64,000 nucleotides of DNA from Acephala macrosclerotiorum (lineage: Eukaryota; Ascomycota; Leotiomycetes; Helotiales; Mollisiaceae), in the NCBI GenBank assembly GCA_014904845.1, contig MU119382.1:51117-115116 (forward strand), read 5' to 3'. The notes under the pieces are model-generated. The model was not told the origin of the DNA. It searched no databases and worked only from the letters and a program-made list of their open reading frames with translations. Shown here one piece after another: positions 44,676 to 55,804 of the stretch (positions are counted from its first letter, which is position 1; every line of letters starts with the position of its first letter). Both the position numbers and the translations under genes were made by a program.

Positions 44676-47600
44676 CTAACCCTCCTGTATACCTTCCTGT
44701 AATTCATTACCACGGTCACCTGGATACCCCGTCGGGTCTTCCATATATTTCCGGATCGCTTTCTCGATGGCACGAAGATTATCTTTCATCTTCCTAAACC
44801 GATCGATTTTAGTGTTCTGAAACATGCTACTTGGCTGGCTGTTCTTTCCCTTCTTCCTGTTGATGTTCATGTTCATTTTAGGGTTATCTTTTTCTCGATT
44901 CTCCCTGGCCTCCCAAAGTTGGTGGCACTTGGTGACATATTGTAGTGCGCTCCAGCCGTGGGAGTCGAGAATTGCAGTGTTGGCATTCATTTTCAGGAGC
45001 TGTGTGACCGCCTCTCCTTTCCCCTGCTGAGCCGCCAGGTGGAGCGCCGTCCATCCGGACTTGGGTAACTGTTTGTCGGGGTGCAGGCCGCGTTCAAGGA
45101 GTTTTTCCAACAGGTTCTGGTCAGCCGGATCAGTGCTGTTCTGCACCGGACCGGGGATTTCATCCTCCATGAGCACCGCGAGGTGCAGCGACTCACACGT
45201 CTTCTTGAACTCGTCGCGAGCGCCATCCTGGAGGAGCATTCGCAAACGGTAAAGGAGCCTCTCCCGTTTGTCTATGGCTGCGTCCGTATTAAATGGGATT
45301 GTGGTGTCCATCTCCTTCGTGACTTGCAGAAATGCATGATATGTGAGTGTGTTGGGCTTTGCACGGTCGAGCTCCTTTCGTAGTGACGGAAACTGGATGT
45401 CTACATGCGGGTGACTCGTTTCTAGAACTTTCAGACTGCTCGGACGTAGGTCTGGGTCCGGGTCTTTGCATTCTGTAAGGATTTTCGTCATGACTTCGTC
45501 CGGAGAAAAGTTTTTGTGTAACTTGGCAATAGTTTCTATTCCAGTTGTTGGTTGTCAGCAGGCTGAAGCTCTGATTATTTCGAGTATTAACTCACTTCCG
45601 AGAGCCCACACGTCTCCCTTGGTGGACCAGTTGCGTCGTTTCATGGTGTCTAACTCCTGTATCATGAAAATTAGCCTTAATACTTCGATGGAATAGGTTC
45701 CCTACGGGGGGTCTCCAGCCCTTTGTTCCTGACCGGCTCTTCGGTCCTGTTATGAGATCTCCCGCCGTGCCTAGGTCACAGATCTTAGCTTCGCACTCGC
45801 CGTTGGTCTCTTTCAAAACAACTATGATAAATCAGTGATCAGTTGATTCATTACGGCAGAATACTACCACCGACCGTTGTTAGGTTTAATATCGCAATGA
45901 AAAGCCGGATCCCAGCCGAGCTCATATCGGCAGTCTTTCTCTCGGCCCGATATTGACACACCATAATGCAGATGTGCTAGCGCCGCAAAGAGTTGATATA
46001 TCAACCTCCAGACTTCCATCTTACCCCACTTAAGGTTCCCTAGCTCCTCGTGCTCCTCGTCCTCCTGAGATGTCGGCAATTTGTGATTGTGACTAATTTC
46101 TGTGGGCGTTAAAGGCTCGACATAGTACCCGGGGTCCCCGCCGTTGCAGTATTCGAGGTACAATTTCGGTTCGTTCGTCCCGAAGGCCTCGCAGCCGAGA
46201 TAAGAGACGATATGAGGGTGGTCCAACCTCTGGAACAGTCTGTTTTCGCACGCCAGGGAAGTCACGACGAATTTCAAGTCCTCGTTCTTCTCTCTATCTA
46301 AGTTGTACACTTTTCGAAAGATGTGCTAAGTAGCTGAGATTTAGCATGTCCCAAGATGAGGTATATGAAGGATGAATTGATTGACGTACCTGAGGGAGGG
46401 CTGGTCCAGGAGAATTGGGTACTTTCTTCAGAACTTTAGTGTTGTGTGTCATGCCCCTGCTGAGTTCAGTGTCTTCCATATAAGAGCTCCAAGGAAGGCT
46501 CTTTTTGCTCCATGTTGCTGTGAGAGGCGTGAGTTGTTTGTTGTTTTCGACTGTGACCACAGCTCCATAGTCGATCAACAGCTCCCATGACCCTCTTGGA
46601 TCGAACTCTGCTGCAAAATGAAGCGGCGTGTCCCCGTTTTTATTTTTGGCATTGATGTCTGCGCCTTGCTGGAGAAGAACAGTGGCTACTGCGATATTCT
46701 CGGCCTTCACCGCATGATGCAGGGGTGTGCACAATTCTCTGTCTCGGACGTTGAGAAGGGATTCTAAGAGAATTCTGCTCTGATGGGAAGTTGAGCGCGG
46801 CTCGAGAAACAGAAGGAAAATAGGGCCGGTAGCTTCTGGGTCCTGGGCCAGACGGTGGAGAATGGAAAGGCCTTCCGAGTTCTCTTGAATGACCTCTCTA
46901 GACTCAGTGTGTTGACAGAGAAGCGCCGTGAGATCCTCCTGCCCAGAGTATGCCGCCTCTAAAAGCGGCATTTCACCGTTCGAGTCGGTGGCGGTTGTGC
47001 TTGCTCCATGATCAAGTAGCATACTGACCATGGGCATATTGCGCTCCATTACGGCAACATGCAAGGGCCGTCTTCCGTCACGTGTTCGTGCTGAGGCGTC
47101 GGCTCCGCCTTGAAGCACGCCTGCCACTGCTTCATTGATGCCACTCTTTATGGCGTAGAAGACTGGCGAAGCGGGAGCACCGGTTCGACGTGGACCAAAA
47201 GCATCTCTCTCGGGGTCTTCAGGGTCAAAAATGGAAGTCCACGCTTCTATCGACTCTGCACTCGAGAGGATCGATTTTACGAGTACCCCAAGCTCGCCAT
47301 TTTCAGCTCCTTCGTCTAACCGAGAAACTTCTGCCCATCGCCGAGTGTGACCCATCCAGAACCGGCATGCATACTTGAGTAGCGGAAATGCCTCAAAGTC
47401 CTGGGTAGAATTTAGACGCCTCTCTGATTCGGTATAGTGAACGATGTACCGGAGGCAAGTAGATGCGAGAGAGAGTTGGGCATCTTTTTCGTACACTCCA
47501 AACTCAGATATGCTCTGACCAACCTCATATCGAATTCGTCGCAACTCTTCCGCGGCAGTGGGGTGTATAAGCAGGATTTTATCGTTGATTACCCTTGCCA

Positions 47601-48850
47601 GACCATTGAGCAGTAATGGTAATTCCTCGGGATCGATTAGTAGCTCGTCATCAGCGGATGCCTTGGGATTGAACGAGATGGCTTCCCAAAGCGCCGTAAT
47701 CGGCATTGGTTCGAAAGAAGTGCACAACCAGGTAATGACGGCTATAGCGAACGGCTTGCAGTCGTCGTGAATACCGTAGAGAAGGGATCTATATAGCTCA
47801 CTCAGACCCCGGGGAGTCCTGTTTAGAGACTCTCGAACCCTCTTGACAGTTAATCCTGGAAAATGACGCAGTGATCGGAGTGCGAGCGCCGCGTAGAGGA
47901 TCCTAAATTGGTTAATTCCTTGGTTGTCTATGCGTTCAATGGATATCGCAACTCACATTCCATGAGAATTTTGAAGTAAGGTAGAGACCATTTCTTCCAC
48001 TAGTGCTCGTGGCAGGCGCTTTAGTTGGACGTTATTGTGGATTTCGGACTCAATGAAGATGCGAATGTCAACATCTGTCTCTCGTCCTCCGATCTGAATT
48101 TCAAGAGCATTCAGTAACCGCATTTCGTCTAGAATTTCGATAGTGGTTCGGCTTGTCACAAATATGTGCAACACGAATCCCCTGTTGGTCTCCGAGAGCT
48201 TTCGGATTATGCGAAAAAGAGCTCGCTGTTCATCAACTCGACATTCGTATAGGGCATCGATGACCAAGAAGGCCTCACGAAACATAGATAGAATCTTGAC
48301 TAAGTAGTCGAATAATACCTCAATCGACGACCAGGGTGGGGGAGCCTCTCCGCGGACCATCTGGCTCCTCATCCTTGGATCCAAATTGTCTAGTAATTGA
48401 GCGAGTATAGCTAATAGAAATTCCGAAACTGCTTGCTTGCTTGCAGTGTCGGATCTAAAGAAGAAGTAGGCTAAAGCGGGGCGGGGTTCGAAGCATTGAA
48501 GTGATAGTTCTAGATGGTTGATGACAGTTGCAATGCAAGACGTTAACTTTGGGCAGAAGGAAATTCCGGATCAAGATCAATACCTCAAGATTGTCTTCCC
48601 AGATCCAGCTACATTTTCCATTAGCCAAGGGAGAAGAAGTGGGGCGTGGATAGTCCCCAAATGGTTAGGCCGTGAAGAGCATCTACTCACGGAAGCCGTG
48701 CAGCCAAAGAATTGTTGTGGGGGCATTCAAATCAGGATTCCGCCATTTCTTAAATATCACATCATGATGAATGAGCCACTCGCCGGTTTGAGGAGCCTTT
48801 ACCGACAGCGCCTCGAAATAGTCACTCCGTGGATCATCTCGGATGTCCAT
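44676..48850 (-). CDS. NACHT-ankyrin-protein kinase-ankyrin STAND protein
   Basis: Eight exons in consistent phase, 1,254 residues: 48850-48691, 48608-48584, 48535-47957, 47902-46390, 46325-45875, 45821-45706, 45656-45596 and 45535-44676. NACHT (about residues 50-250) has P-loop HGFPGSGKTIL and Walker B EAFLVIDALYEC, then IFVTSRTT. A helical/winged-helix region and about six ankyrin repeats (GRRPLHVAVMER, CTPLHHAV, GDTPLHFAAEF) follow. The kinase (about 745-1010) has helix-C ENRLFQRLDHPHIVSYLG, catalytic loop HCDIKPNN, DLG instead of DFG, WRPPE and DVWALG; no clear Gly-rich loop. A final ankyrin pair contains GWTALHLAAQQGKGEA. The intron after the P-loop (48583-48536) ends in TG, not AG. Such proteins act as sensors in fungal self/non-self recognition. 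A divergent pseudokinase gene adjoins it. Confidence 0.82.
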
Positions 48851-49400
48851 GTTGAAGAATGTCCAAGCCTTGTCTTCTAGAAGTTGGAGTAAAAGATAGG
48901 ACGTATAGAGAAGGGTTGGTTGAGTTGAGGGATCGAAGGGTTGTCGGCACCAATCTTCGCAAGTTAAGGTCAGATTCCCGTGCGGGCAGCCGTCATTTAT
49001 CTTTGCGCCCGATTTTGTGCTGGGCTTCTGTTAGCTGACTTTGTTCACCAATCCTTTTCCTCAAAAACCCGCTGCTCCTCTCGACGTGAGCATCGAAGGT
49101 GGTACAACAGCAAAGGCGCAGAAGCCGTCCAACCAGTGTAGCATAATGCATATTGTAACGTCGGAAAAGGCTCTCATTGGTTATGGTACATAGTACGATG
49201 CAGAGGTAACCCAATTAAGAAACATTGACAAATCAGTCACGCCCATTCGAGGTTGCCATGGCGTCGACTTATTAATCGCGCAGCATATTCACTGAGTTGA
49301 GGTTCGTGGCATTTATTCCTCCAACGCGGCCTTTCATCGCTAAAAACTCTGATTCCGAAGCCATCGCCTCCAGTTACAGCCCACCGTCGCCGCACTCGAA
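48851..49400. promoter_or_regulatory. shared upstream region of the divergent sensor/pseudokinase pair
   Basis: 550 bases between the two start codons. The frame before ATG 48850 stays open for a few codons, so the sensor could start slightly upstream. No factor site is identifiable. Confidence 0.4.
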
Positions 49401-50996
49401 ATGGCTTCCATCTTGACGGGAGTAGATGCTGTGGAGAAGGTCATCCAGATCTGGAATCAGATCAATGAGAGAATCAAAAACCAGGAGAATGCCGAGGCTC
49501 TAGCGGCAGTCCTTTCTGATTTTGGTCTCGAAAGGAGTCGAGTGGCCTTGCAGACAGACGTCAAGAATGCGCAGCTAATCTTACGAGACCTGAGCGCAGC
49601 ACCGGAATTGAAAAAAGACGTAAATAGTCAACTCGACAGCGTCTATGAGCTGCTCAAGAGTATCCCACCAGCCATCGAAGAAGTCGTCAAGAACGCAAAG
49701 AGAGGCCGGATTTACAAACTCGCGCGTACGAACGCAAATAAAGACCTAACACAAAAGGTTGAGGCCTACCACAATGCTTTTAGAGAGTTTGACCAGGCCG
49801 TCGCCCGGGGCGTAAGGGCCAGCACGAGCGATTCATGCCTGCTCCTGGCGCCGGGAGAGATGAAGCTCGTTGGGAAGACGCCCAAGTTGGTCGTCATTAG
49901 CGACGGCATAACCGCCGCCCGCGTTTCGTACGCTCCGCCGGGTGAAGACGAACGTATCGTCGACGTCCTGTGGGAGACGCTCCAGTGCACGGATCAGTCG
50001 TGGAGGGACGACGACAACAATATGCGCGCGCTGGCCACGAAGCTGTCAGAGGCCGTCCCGCACTGGCATATCCCCCTTTTGCTCGGCTACGAGACGAACC
50101 CCGAGTCCAAGACGATGCGGCTCGTCTTCCAGCACCCCGACCCGGTCCGCGGCCTCGCTAGCCTGAGCGATATCTACGCCCGTGTTGAGACGGCGCCGTC
50201 ACTCACCCTGCGCGTGCGACTCTGTGAACAGCTCGCCGTGGCCGTCCTGCACGCGCACAAGCTCAATGTTGTGCACAAGCACATCCGGCCCAGCAACCTG
50301 CTCATTGCCGTGCCGCCGAACTGGGAGGAGATGGATAGAATCGCAGACGTGGGTCTCTACCTCTCAGGTTGGCAGAACGCCCGCATCACAAGCCGCACTA
50401 CGGCGCACGTGGGCGAGTCGGCCGCCCAGAAGGTCATGTATCAGCATCCGGAGAGGCACGAGACCGAGGATGGCAATCCCGTCGAGAAATACAACATCGG
50501 CCATGACATCTACAGCCTCGGCGTCTGCATGCTGGAGTTGCTGACCTGGGACGTTTTGGTGTGGGCGGTAAGAGACGATGACTCGAAACAGCCGACAGGG
50601 GAGGTGATGCTCTCCGACGCCTACGAGAAGGCGTTCCAGAAGAAAGGCTTCCACGATGGAATCGAGATCCGTGACGGCGAAGACGTGGACCTAGCGGAGC
50701 TGTGTACACGGGATCCTGTCGAGGTCAAGGAGACACTAGTCGAGGTGGCGAAGACGTGCGTTCCCCCGAAGGCCGGTGATCGACTTGCCAACCTCGTGTG
50801 CAGGTGTCTCACCTGCCTCGACCCCACGCCAATGTACGGTGGCAGTAGATTCCATGACGGCAATGACAGGAACCAGACCTCAAAGAAATTTGCCCAAGAG
50901 ATATTGTCCGACTTTAACCTCCTTTTGAAAGGGTTGGAGGCGGCCCCAGTCGATACTTTTGTGGAAGCACCCGCTACCGGACCGGTACCAGTCTAG
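49401..50996 (+). CDS. helical-bundle plus pseudokinase protein, MLKL-like layout
   Basis: An intronless 531-residue ORF, ATG in CGAAATGG context. Residues 1-135 are almost wholly amphipathic helix with heptads (VEKVIQIWNQINERIK, LAAVLSDFGLERSRVALQ, ELLKSIPPAIEEVVK), consistent with a four-helix bundle. Residues about 160-480 form a kinase fold: LAVAVLHAHKLNVVHKHIRP at 278-297 has the catalytic Asp replaced (HKHIRPSN for HRDIKPSN), DVG at 316-318 replaces DFG, and HPERHE stands for APE. HDIYSLGVCMLEL (368-380) is well kept. No VAIK lysine is evident, so a pseudokinase is likely. This order resembles animal and plant MLKL executors (inference, not homology shown). The middle is visibly richer in G/C-ending codons than nearby genes. 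Confidence 0.8.
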   Translation: MASILTGVDAVEKVIQIWNQINERIKNQENAEALAAVLSDFGLERSRVALQTDVKNAQLILRDLSAAPELKKDVNSQLDSVYELLKSIPPAIEEVVKNAKRGRIYKLARTNANKDLTQKVEAYHNAFREFDQAVARGVRASTSDSCLLLAPGEMKLVGKTPKLVVISDGITAARVSYAPPGEDERIVDVLWETLQCTDQSWRDDDNNMRALATKLSEAVPHWHIPLLLGYETNPESKTMRLVFQHPDPVRGLASLSDIYARVETAPSLTLRVRLCEQLAVAVLHAHKLNVVHKHIRPSNLLIAVPPNWEEMDRIADVGLYLSGWQNARITSRTTAHVGESAAQKVMYQHPERHETEDGNPVEKYNIGHDIYSLGVCMLELLTWDVLVWAVRDDDSKQPTGEVMLSDAYEKAFQKKGFHDGIEIRDGEDVDLAELCTRDPVEVKETLVEVAKTCVPPKAGDRLANLVCRCLTCLDPTPMYGGSRFHDGNDRNQTSKKFAQEILSDFNLLLKGLEAAPVDTFVEAPATGPVPV

Positions 50997-52917
50997 TGAT
51001 TGTCGTGAGGGTGCTTTCAGGAAACAAGAAAGTCCTTCGGTCAAATATTCTGTGTTGTCTTCTGCTTAAATCAGTAGTGATCTTTTGTCCTCAACACTTT
51101 TCTCTAGGCCACCATTTGTCACGGCAGCAGCGTTGTTGTAGGGCTGATTTAATTTTCAATGTAGTGAAGGGGTCCAAGCAACTGAAGAATTTCTTCGTCT
51201 CGTATAGTCAGTCGAAGATCTAGCTGCCAATTGACAGGGTGTTGATTTGAATTTTGGAATGGTAATCCTGATTAATGAATGCTAAAAGTCCTTGCGTCTC
51301 AACAATGATTTTCTCCTCCAAATAACTCTGAAGTGCGCGAATGCTAATGATGATCAAAGACCTGAAATTGTGGATTCCATGTATTCCAGGACGCTTTCGC
51401 CTTTGCCACGTGGCCAGGACTTGACGCTGCGTCTGTCGGAATGATTACTTTTTGGGGGCAAAAGAGTGCAGAAAGTCCTTGATTCTATCAGAGACCTAAA
51501 GGACACCTTTTAATCATAGACTCCTAAAACACTAAGTGTTCCACGCTAGTTCACGTGATTTAGGGCATCCTAAACCACCATTTTGACAGCGTCGACGACC
51601 AGGTGAAAAAGTTTGTAGTGGTTGAACACTATCGCAACAGCATATCTCGAAAGATAACGAACGATAAGTGGAATTACAGACGTAGAAGGAAACACAGAGT
51701 AAGCACCGAGATTAAGAAAGCGCTACGTGGAGAGTCGGTTGGAATAGACCTTGACGGAGGTAAAGAAGGTGAACTATACTTGTCAAAAATGTTGCATTTA
51801 GTTGTACGGCATTGTAGCGCAGTCGACCTACCGGCGTGTGAGCTTTGGGTTCTGGAGGAGGATATCGTGGACTGTTCAGCCAGCTGTATGGGAGAGAGTT
51901 TGTATGCGAAAGCGGTCATCTCTACTGGTTGATTTAGTGGGTTTTTCGATGTAGGTACAAAATTGATAATTCCATTGATGAGAAGCTTGGGAGACGAAAG
52001 GGGAGAGACTGATCTTATAGCAGCGTGAGAATCACTGTAGTTACCTGTCCCTGGTGTCCTCTTACGCCGTAAAACATCTGCTTTAATTGATGGGACCACC
52101 TTGTAATTCTAGCTGGTTCGCTGGTGGAAACCCCGTGCTTCATAATCAGGTGTCAATTAACGAGGTAACATTTATTTCGCCCTGTAGGCAAGTAATGCAC
52201 AAACAGAAACTCAGTCTTTTGGAACGTCGTTATTTGAGATACCGAGTACACACCTCTGGATTTTCTTCTGCCTGCACAGCCGGATATATTACTGCGCCCT
52301 AACGCTATCTCAGCGCAAATGAATGGATGCGCTAGCGCGTCACAAGCTCACCTTATTCTCGACGCCAGCGCTCATCAATCGCTAGCGCTAGCGAAGAGAG
52401 CCGACTTTGTTCCCATTCGGCCCCTTGCTCACGCGCTCCTCACGCTGCCGCGTCTTCCACAAGCACGATCCCAGACGGGCAAACCCGAAAATGCAATGCA
52501 ACGAGGTACTTTGTAAGTGAGTATTATAATGTAAATTAACGCTTTTGAATATTTGGAGTTGACGGCGTGCAATAGTATAATACAAAACAATTACGATTTC
52601 GTTTATCATTTTAGAAGTGATGTTTGCAAGGGAATTTGGGAAAGTGGGCGGGATGTTGGACATTTGAAGATTACGAGGTGCTGTAGTGCTTTGGGAGCAT
52701 TGTGTATGATGCTGAGCATGGTGGACATGCAGAAGAATTCCATTTTCTCTTGAACATTGCTGGCGGCCGGAAGACGTGGATGTGACTTCCAATGCGTTTC
52801 TGTCCAACTCACTCCACTCATCCTTCAAGAGTCCTCATATGACGAGACTACTCCATGATTTCCCTCTGTCCGAGTCCACCTATTCAGATCTCCAGTTCCT
52901 TCATGACAACTCCATCA
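50997..52917. other. intergenic, no supported gene
   Basis: 1.9 kb. ORFs of 109 (51603-51932, GTG start) and 141 codons (minus) overlap and lack domains. Around 52,330-52,395 the words GCTAGC and GCGCTAGCG recur several times, giving a small palindromic cluster of unknown meaning. Confidence 0.45.
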
Positions 52918-53316
52918 TCAATCCCACCCAGACTCTGCCATGATAACACACAGAACAAATGCCGAGAGAAACAAGCCTAATAACACGAGGATAGGGACAG
53001 GGAGGGACAGGACCCAATTCATGAATGTTGCCAAGACCACAAAGAAGATGATAAGAGCGACGAAGTTGGCGAACGTCATGATGAGCACCGAGTCTTTAGT
53101 GTTGAGAGCCGAGAGCTGAGTGGTATTGCTTCGTGGAGGAGGTTTGTGGATATGTTGGGGAGGTGATGATGCTGGTTGGATGTGATAGCTTGGAGGGAGA
53201 CGTTGCTGTGATGAAATGAAGAAGGATTCTGGATCAAGTTGATGTATTCGTACCACCGCGTATAGCAACAAGGACCTAGAATTTGCTCGTCTTTCTTCCT
53301 TGCTGAGCCGAGACAT
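52918..53316 (-). CDS. small two-helix membrane protein, hypothetical
   Basis: 132 residues, intronless, ATG 53316. A basic start (MSRLSKEERRANSR) and a Pro/Gln/Ser-rich stretch with SSPPQHIHKPPPRSN precede two strong membrane helices (FANFVALIIFFVVLATFMNWVL and VPILVLLGLFLSAFVLCVIM) and a very short acidic end (AESGWD). It is the first of three small minus-strand membrane ORFs within 1.6 kb. No family recognised. Confidence 0.5.
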   Translation of the reverse strand: MSRLSKEERRANSRSLLLYAVVRIHQLDPESFFISSQQRLPPSYHIQPASSPPQHIHKPPPRSNTTQLSALNTKDSVLIMTFANFVALIIFFVVLATFMNWVLSLPVPILVLLGLFLSAFVLCVIMAESGWD

Positions 53317-53623
53317 GATGTTTGATACTTGGGAGAAGGGGAGAATAGTCGGAAAGTTCTAGCAGTGCCCGAATGCATGTGACAGAAACTTGAAAAATCG
53401 AGAAACCATCAGATTGAATCTCAATTGCGAGGCCAGACACTGTTCAAAGAGGTGAGAAGGACATACCAAAGTCGTCGCGATAAAAGCCAGAAAGAAAGAA
53501 AGTTATTTCGTATCGTGAATCGAGTTGTCTTTCGTGTTCCCTCCGGGCGATAGCTTGCCCATGACCCAAGTCCACACTAACTCTCCCACCGTATTGGCAT
53601 GTGTCCGTCCTCCTTCCTTGTAC

Positions 53624-53785
53624 CTAATCAGTCCTCCTTTCGACATTGTTATTTCGTTCGAGGGCCCACGTAATAATGTAGAGGAGAAGAGTCCATACGC
53701 AGAGGATAGGGACTTTATTTGGATTCAAGGCGGCTCCTAACAGGATGACAGGGGGAGCGAGGATCAAAATAGCCGAGGAGTTCAT
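53624..53785 (-). CDS. 53-residue membrane miniprotein, hypothetical
   Basis: ATG 53785 to TAG 53624. MNSSAILILAPPVILLGAAL, a short NPNKV turn, then a second hydrophobic segment (PILCVWTLLLYIITWAL) and a charged tail (ERNNNVERRTD). Too short to be certain. The helix-turn-helix layout with a basic tail, and its position between two similar ORFs on the same strand, make it worth listing. Confidence 0.4.
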   Translation of the reverse strand: MNSSAILILAPPVILLGAALNPNKVPILCVWTLLLYIITWALERNNNVERRTD

Positions 53786-54270
53786 GATGGTGGAGTTGGC
53801 GCAGGTGTTCTTGTTTGGTGGTGGTCGTTGGCTTGACGCGGAGAAGTTTGCTTGTGGGTAGATGGTAAATCGGTGGCTAGCAGTTGTTGATGATGACTAG
53901 ACGGGAGTGGTGTCTGGATACTTTGCTTCGTGTTGAGATGTTTTTTTGATGTTGAGATGTGTAAAAGGAAAGAGTTGAAATGAGGTATAAGTCACTTGAC
54001 CAAGTCCGTTACGCGGAATGAGAAGGTGCGAGAGGGCTCGTGGGGTTTGTAGCGGCGGTTCGGAAGGAACGTGCGGGATAGCACTTGGAATGATCTGAAG
54101 TGGTCTAGACGAGAGGATATAACACGAATCTGGGAGAACAAAAACAAATGGAAGAAATGCATTGATAGGGTTTTCATTCATTTGTTGCACAGGTCGATAG
54201 CCCTTCTTATGATGCAATTATAGTCCCTGTACCAAACGTAACCACGGACAGGCAAGCAGCAGAGCTACCA

Positions 54271-54507
54271 CTACTTCTCACTGCCGGGACTTTTCATGCT
54301 CTCGGAAGAGTTGTTCGGTCCGTAGGCACGTGCCTCGTTCGTCATTAGGTATTTGGTGTATTCGAAGAACCGGATTCCAAGGCGGAGAGACTCAAAGATA
54401 ATCCAGAGTATCAATGCAATGGCTGGGAGGAGACAACAAAAGGCAAAAAGTGGAGGAAGCATTTCGATAATAGGAGGTGTAAGTGCAATTGCGATTAGTG
54501 AGGCCAT
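54271..54507 (-). CDS. small membrane protein, hypothetical
   Basis: 78 residues from ATG 54507: MASLIAIALTPPIIEMLPPL, a second helix (FAFCCLLPAIALILWIIFESL), then a basic-aromatic segment (RFFEYTKYLM) and a Ser-rich polar tail. The frame is open about 75 further codons upstream without an ATG, reading protein-like (TPARLIITFDFEFVAYLLMA), so an upstream exon or a lost start is possible. No family recognised. Confidence 0.45.
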   Translation of the reverse strand: MASLIAIALTPPIIEMLPPLFAFCCLLPAIALILWIIFESLRLGIRFFEYTKYLMTNEARAYGPNNSSESMKSPGSEK

Positions 54508-55804
54508 GAGCAGGTAGGCAACAAATTCAAAGTCGAAGGTTATGATGAGCCGTGCTGGGGTACGTCCTGTGGGCTGGTGGAGTCGGTTTTGGATATGCAG
54601 TGCAAGTGAGGGACTGAGATGTTCTCTTGCGATTCGAAAGATTGAAGTGCTGTTGGCTGTTCTTGGTATATTTGACCGTCGATCAATTTTATATCGGGGG
54701 TTTGCAAATTGGGTGGAAGGTTTGCATGCCTCTTACCGTAGTTCCGTGCGAGATATGATAAATGCGCTCATGGAAACACACTTTTTTTTGTTTTGCCAAA
54801 ATACTCGCTGTGTTTGAAGTACGGACAAGTTTTGGGCAGCGCTGAAAGACTTCGTTCACGATTACTTGGTCCTTCTTGAAGAGCATTTGCCATGTCTCAA
54901 GACCCTCAGGCTCGGTGTCTCCATGAACTTAGAGGCAACACATGGCATGTTCGCATTTTCAAGTGAGTCAGATATGATTTCTGCCATCTGAATGAATTTG
55001 CCTTCAATAGTGATTCACTGGTGAATGCCGCTCGACTACTGTGGCTAGTTCCCTCCCGAGGCGGATCTCAGTTTAGGCCACTTGTCCCAAATCGGTTCCA
55101 GAAAACCACAGTAGCCTTATAATTCACCACAAGCAATTGTTGGAAACCCATCGAACAAAGTACCGCAAATCTGGCCAAAAGCGAATACAGTAATACAGTA
55201 ATACAACAAAACCATAGAAAACCAAGGAACCTCTCCCAAAATAGTAGCTCAGCCTTGCTTTGCCACTCACGTGCGGTTCAGCCTCGATGACCCCTGTTCA
55301 CTGCATCATCTTGTCAGCAAGTCAGCAAGGCCAGACCTATGCTGCAATGTATCTGCAAAGGCAACGGGAGCGATTGAGGCAATAAACTTGAGATGACTGA
55401 TGTCCCTTTATGCATTGGACTCTGATACTTGACACGTTTTAATTAGAAGATGTGGCCTCTTATTCGTGGAAGAGAACTTTATTGATGCATGCGTCTCTCC
55501 TATTCTTCGACGATGAATTTAGGTTGGGTTCTGGTCATGGCCCTCCTTGAAGCCTGGGGTGAGGCGAAAGGACAGCTTGCACTTGTCGCTAAGCCGCAAT
55601 CAATTAGGGGTGGGGCGCTCGTACCCAATCAGCGCCTTGTGCGATTTAAAGCTTTAGGTGTTCACTTCGATTTGGCTGCGATAAAGACTCCACGAAATCT
55701 TTTGGTCGACCGACTCTTCTTTCCTTCGACATATCCACCGCGACCACAACTCTTTCTTCTCCTCTCCCCCAACACCAAGAAGATCATATCACATATTGAT
55801 CATC
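54508..55804. other. intergenic, KAR2 upstream region
   Basis: The left part overlaps the possible upstream extension of the membrane ORF. The right 500 bases are the KAR2 promoter. I could not identify a convincing heat-shock or unfolded-protein element by eye. Confidence 0.45.

Noticed and set aside
51603..51932. 109-codon plus-strand ORF
   Set aside because: GTG start only, overlapped by a longer minus ORF, no recognisable feature.
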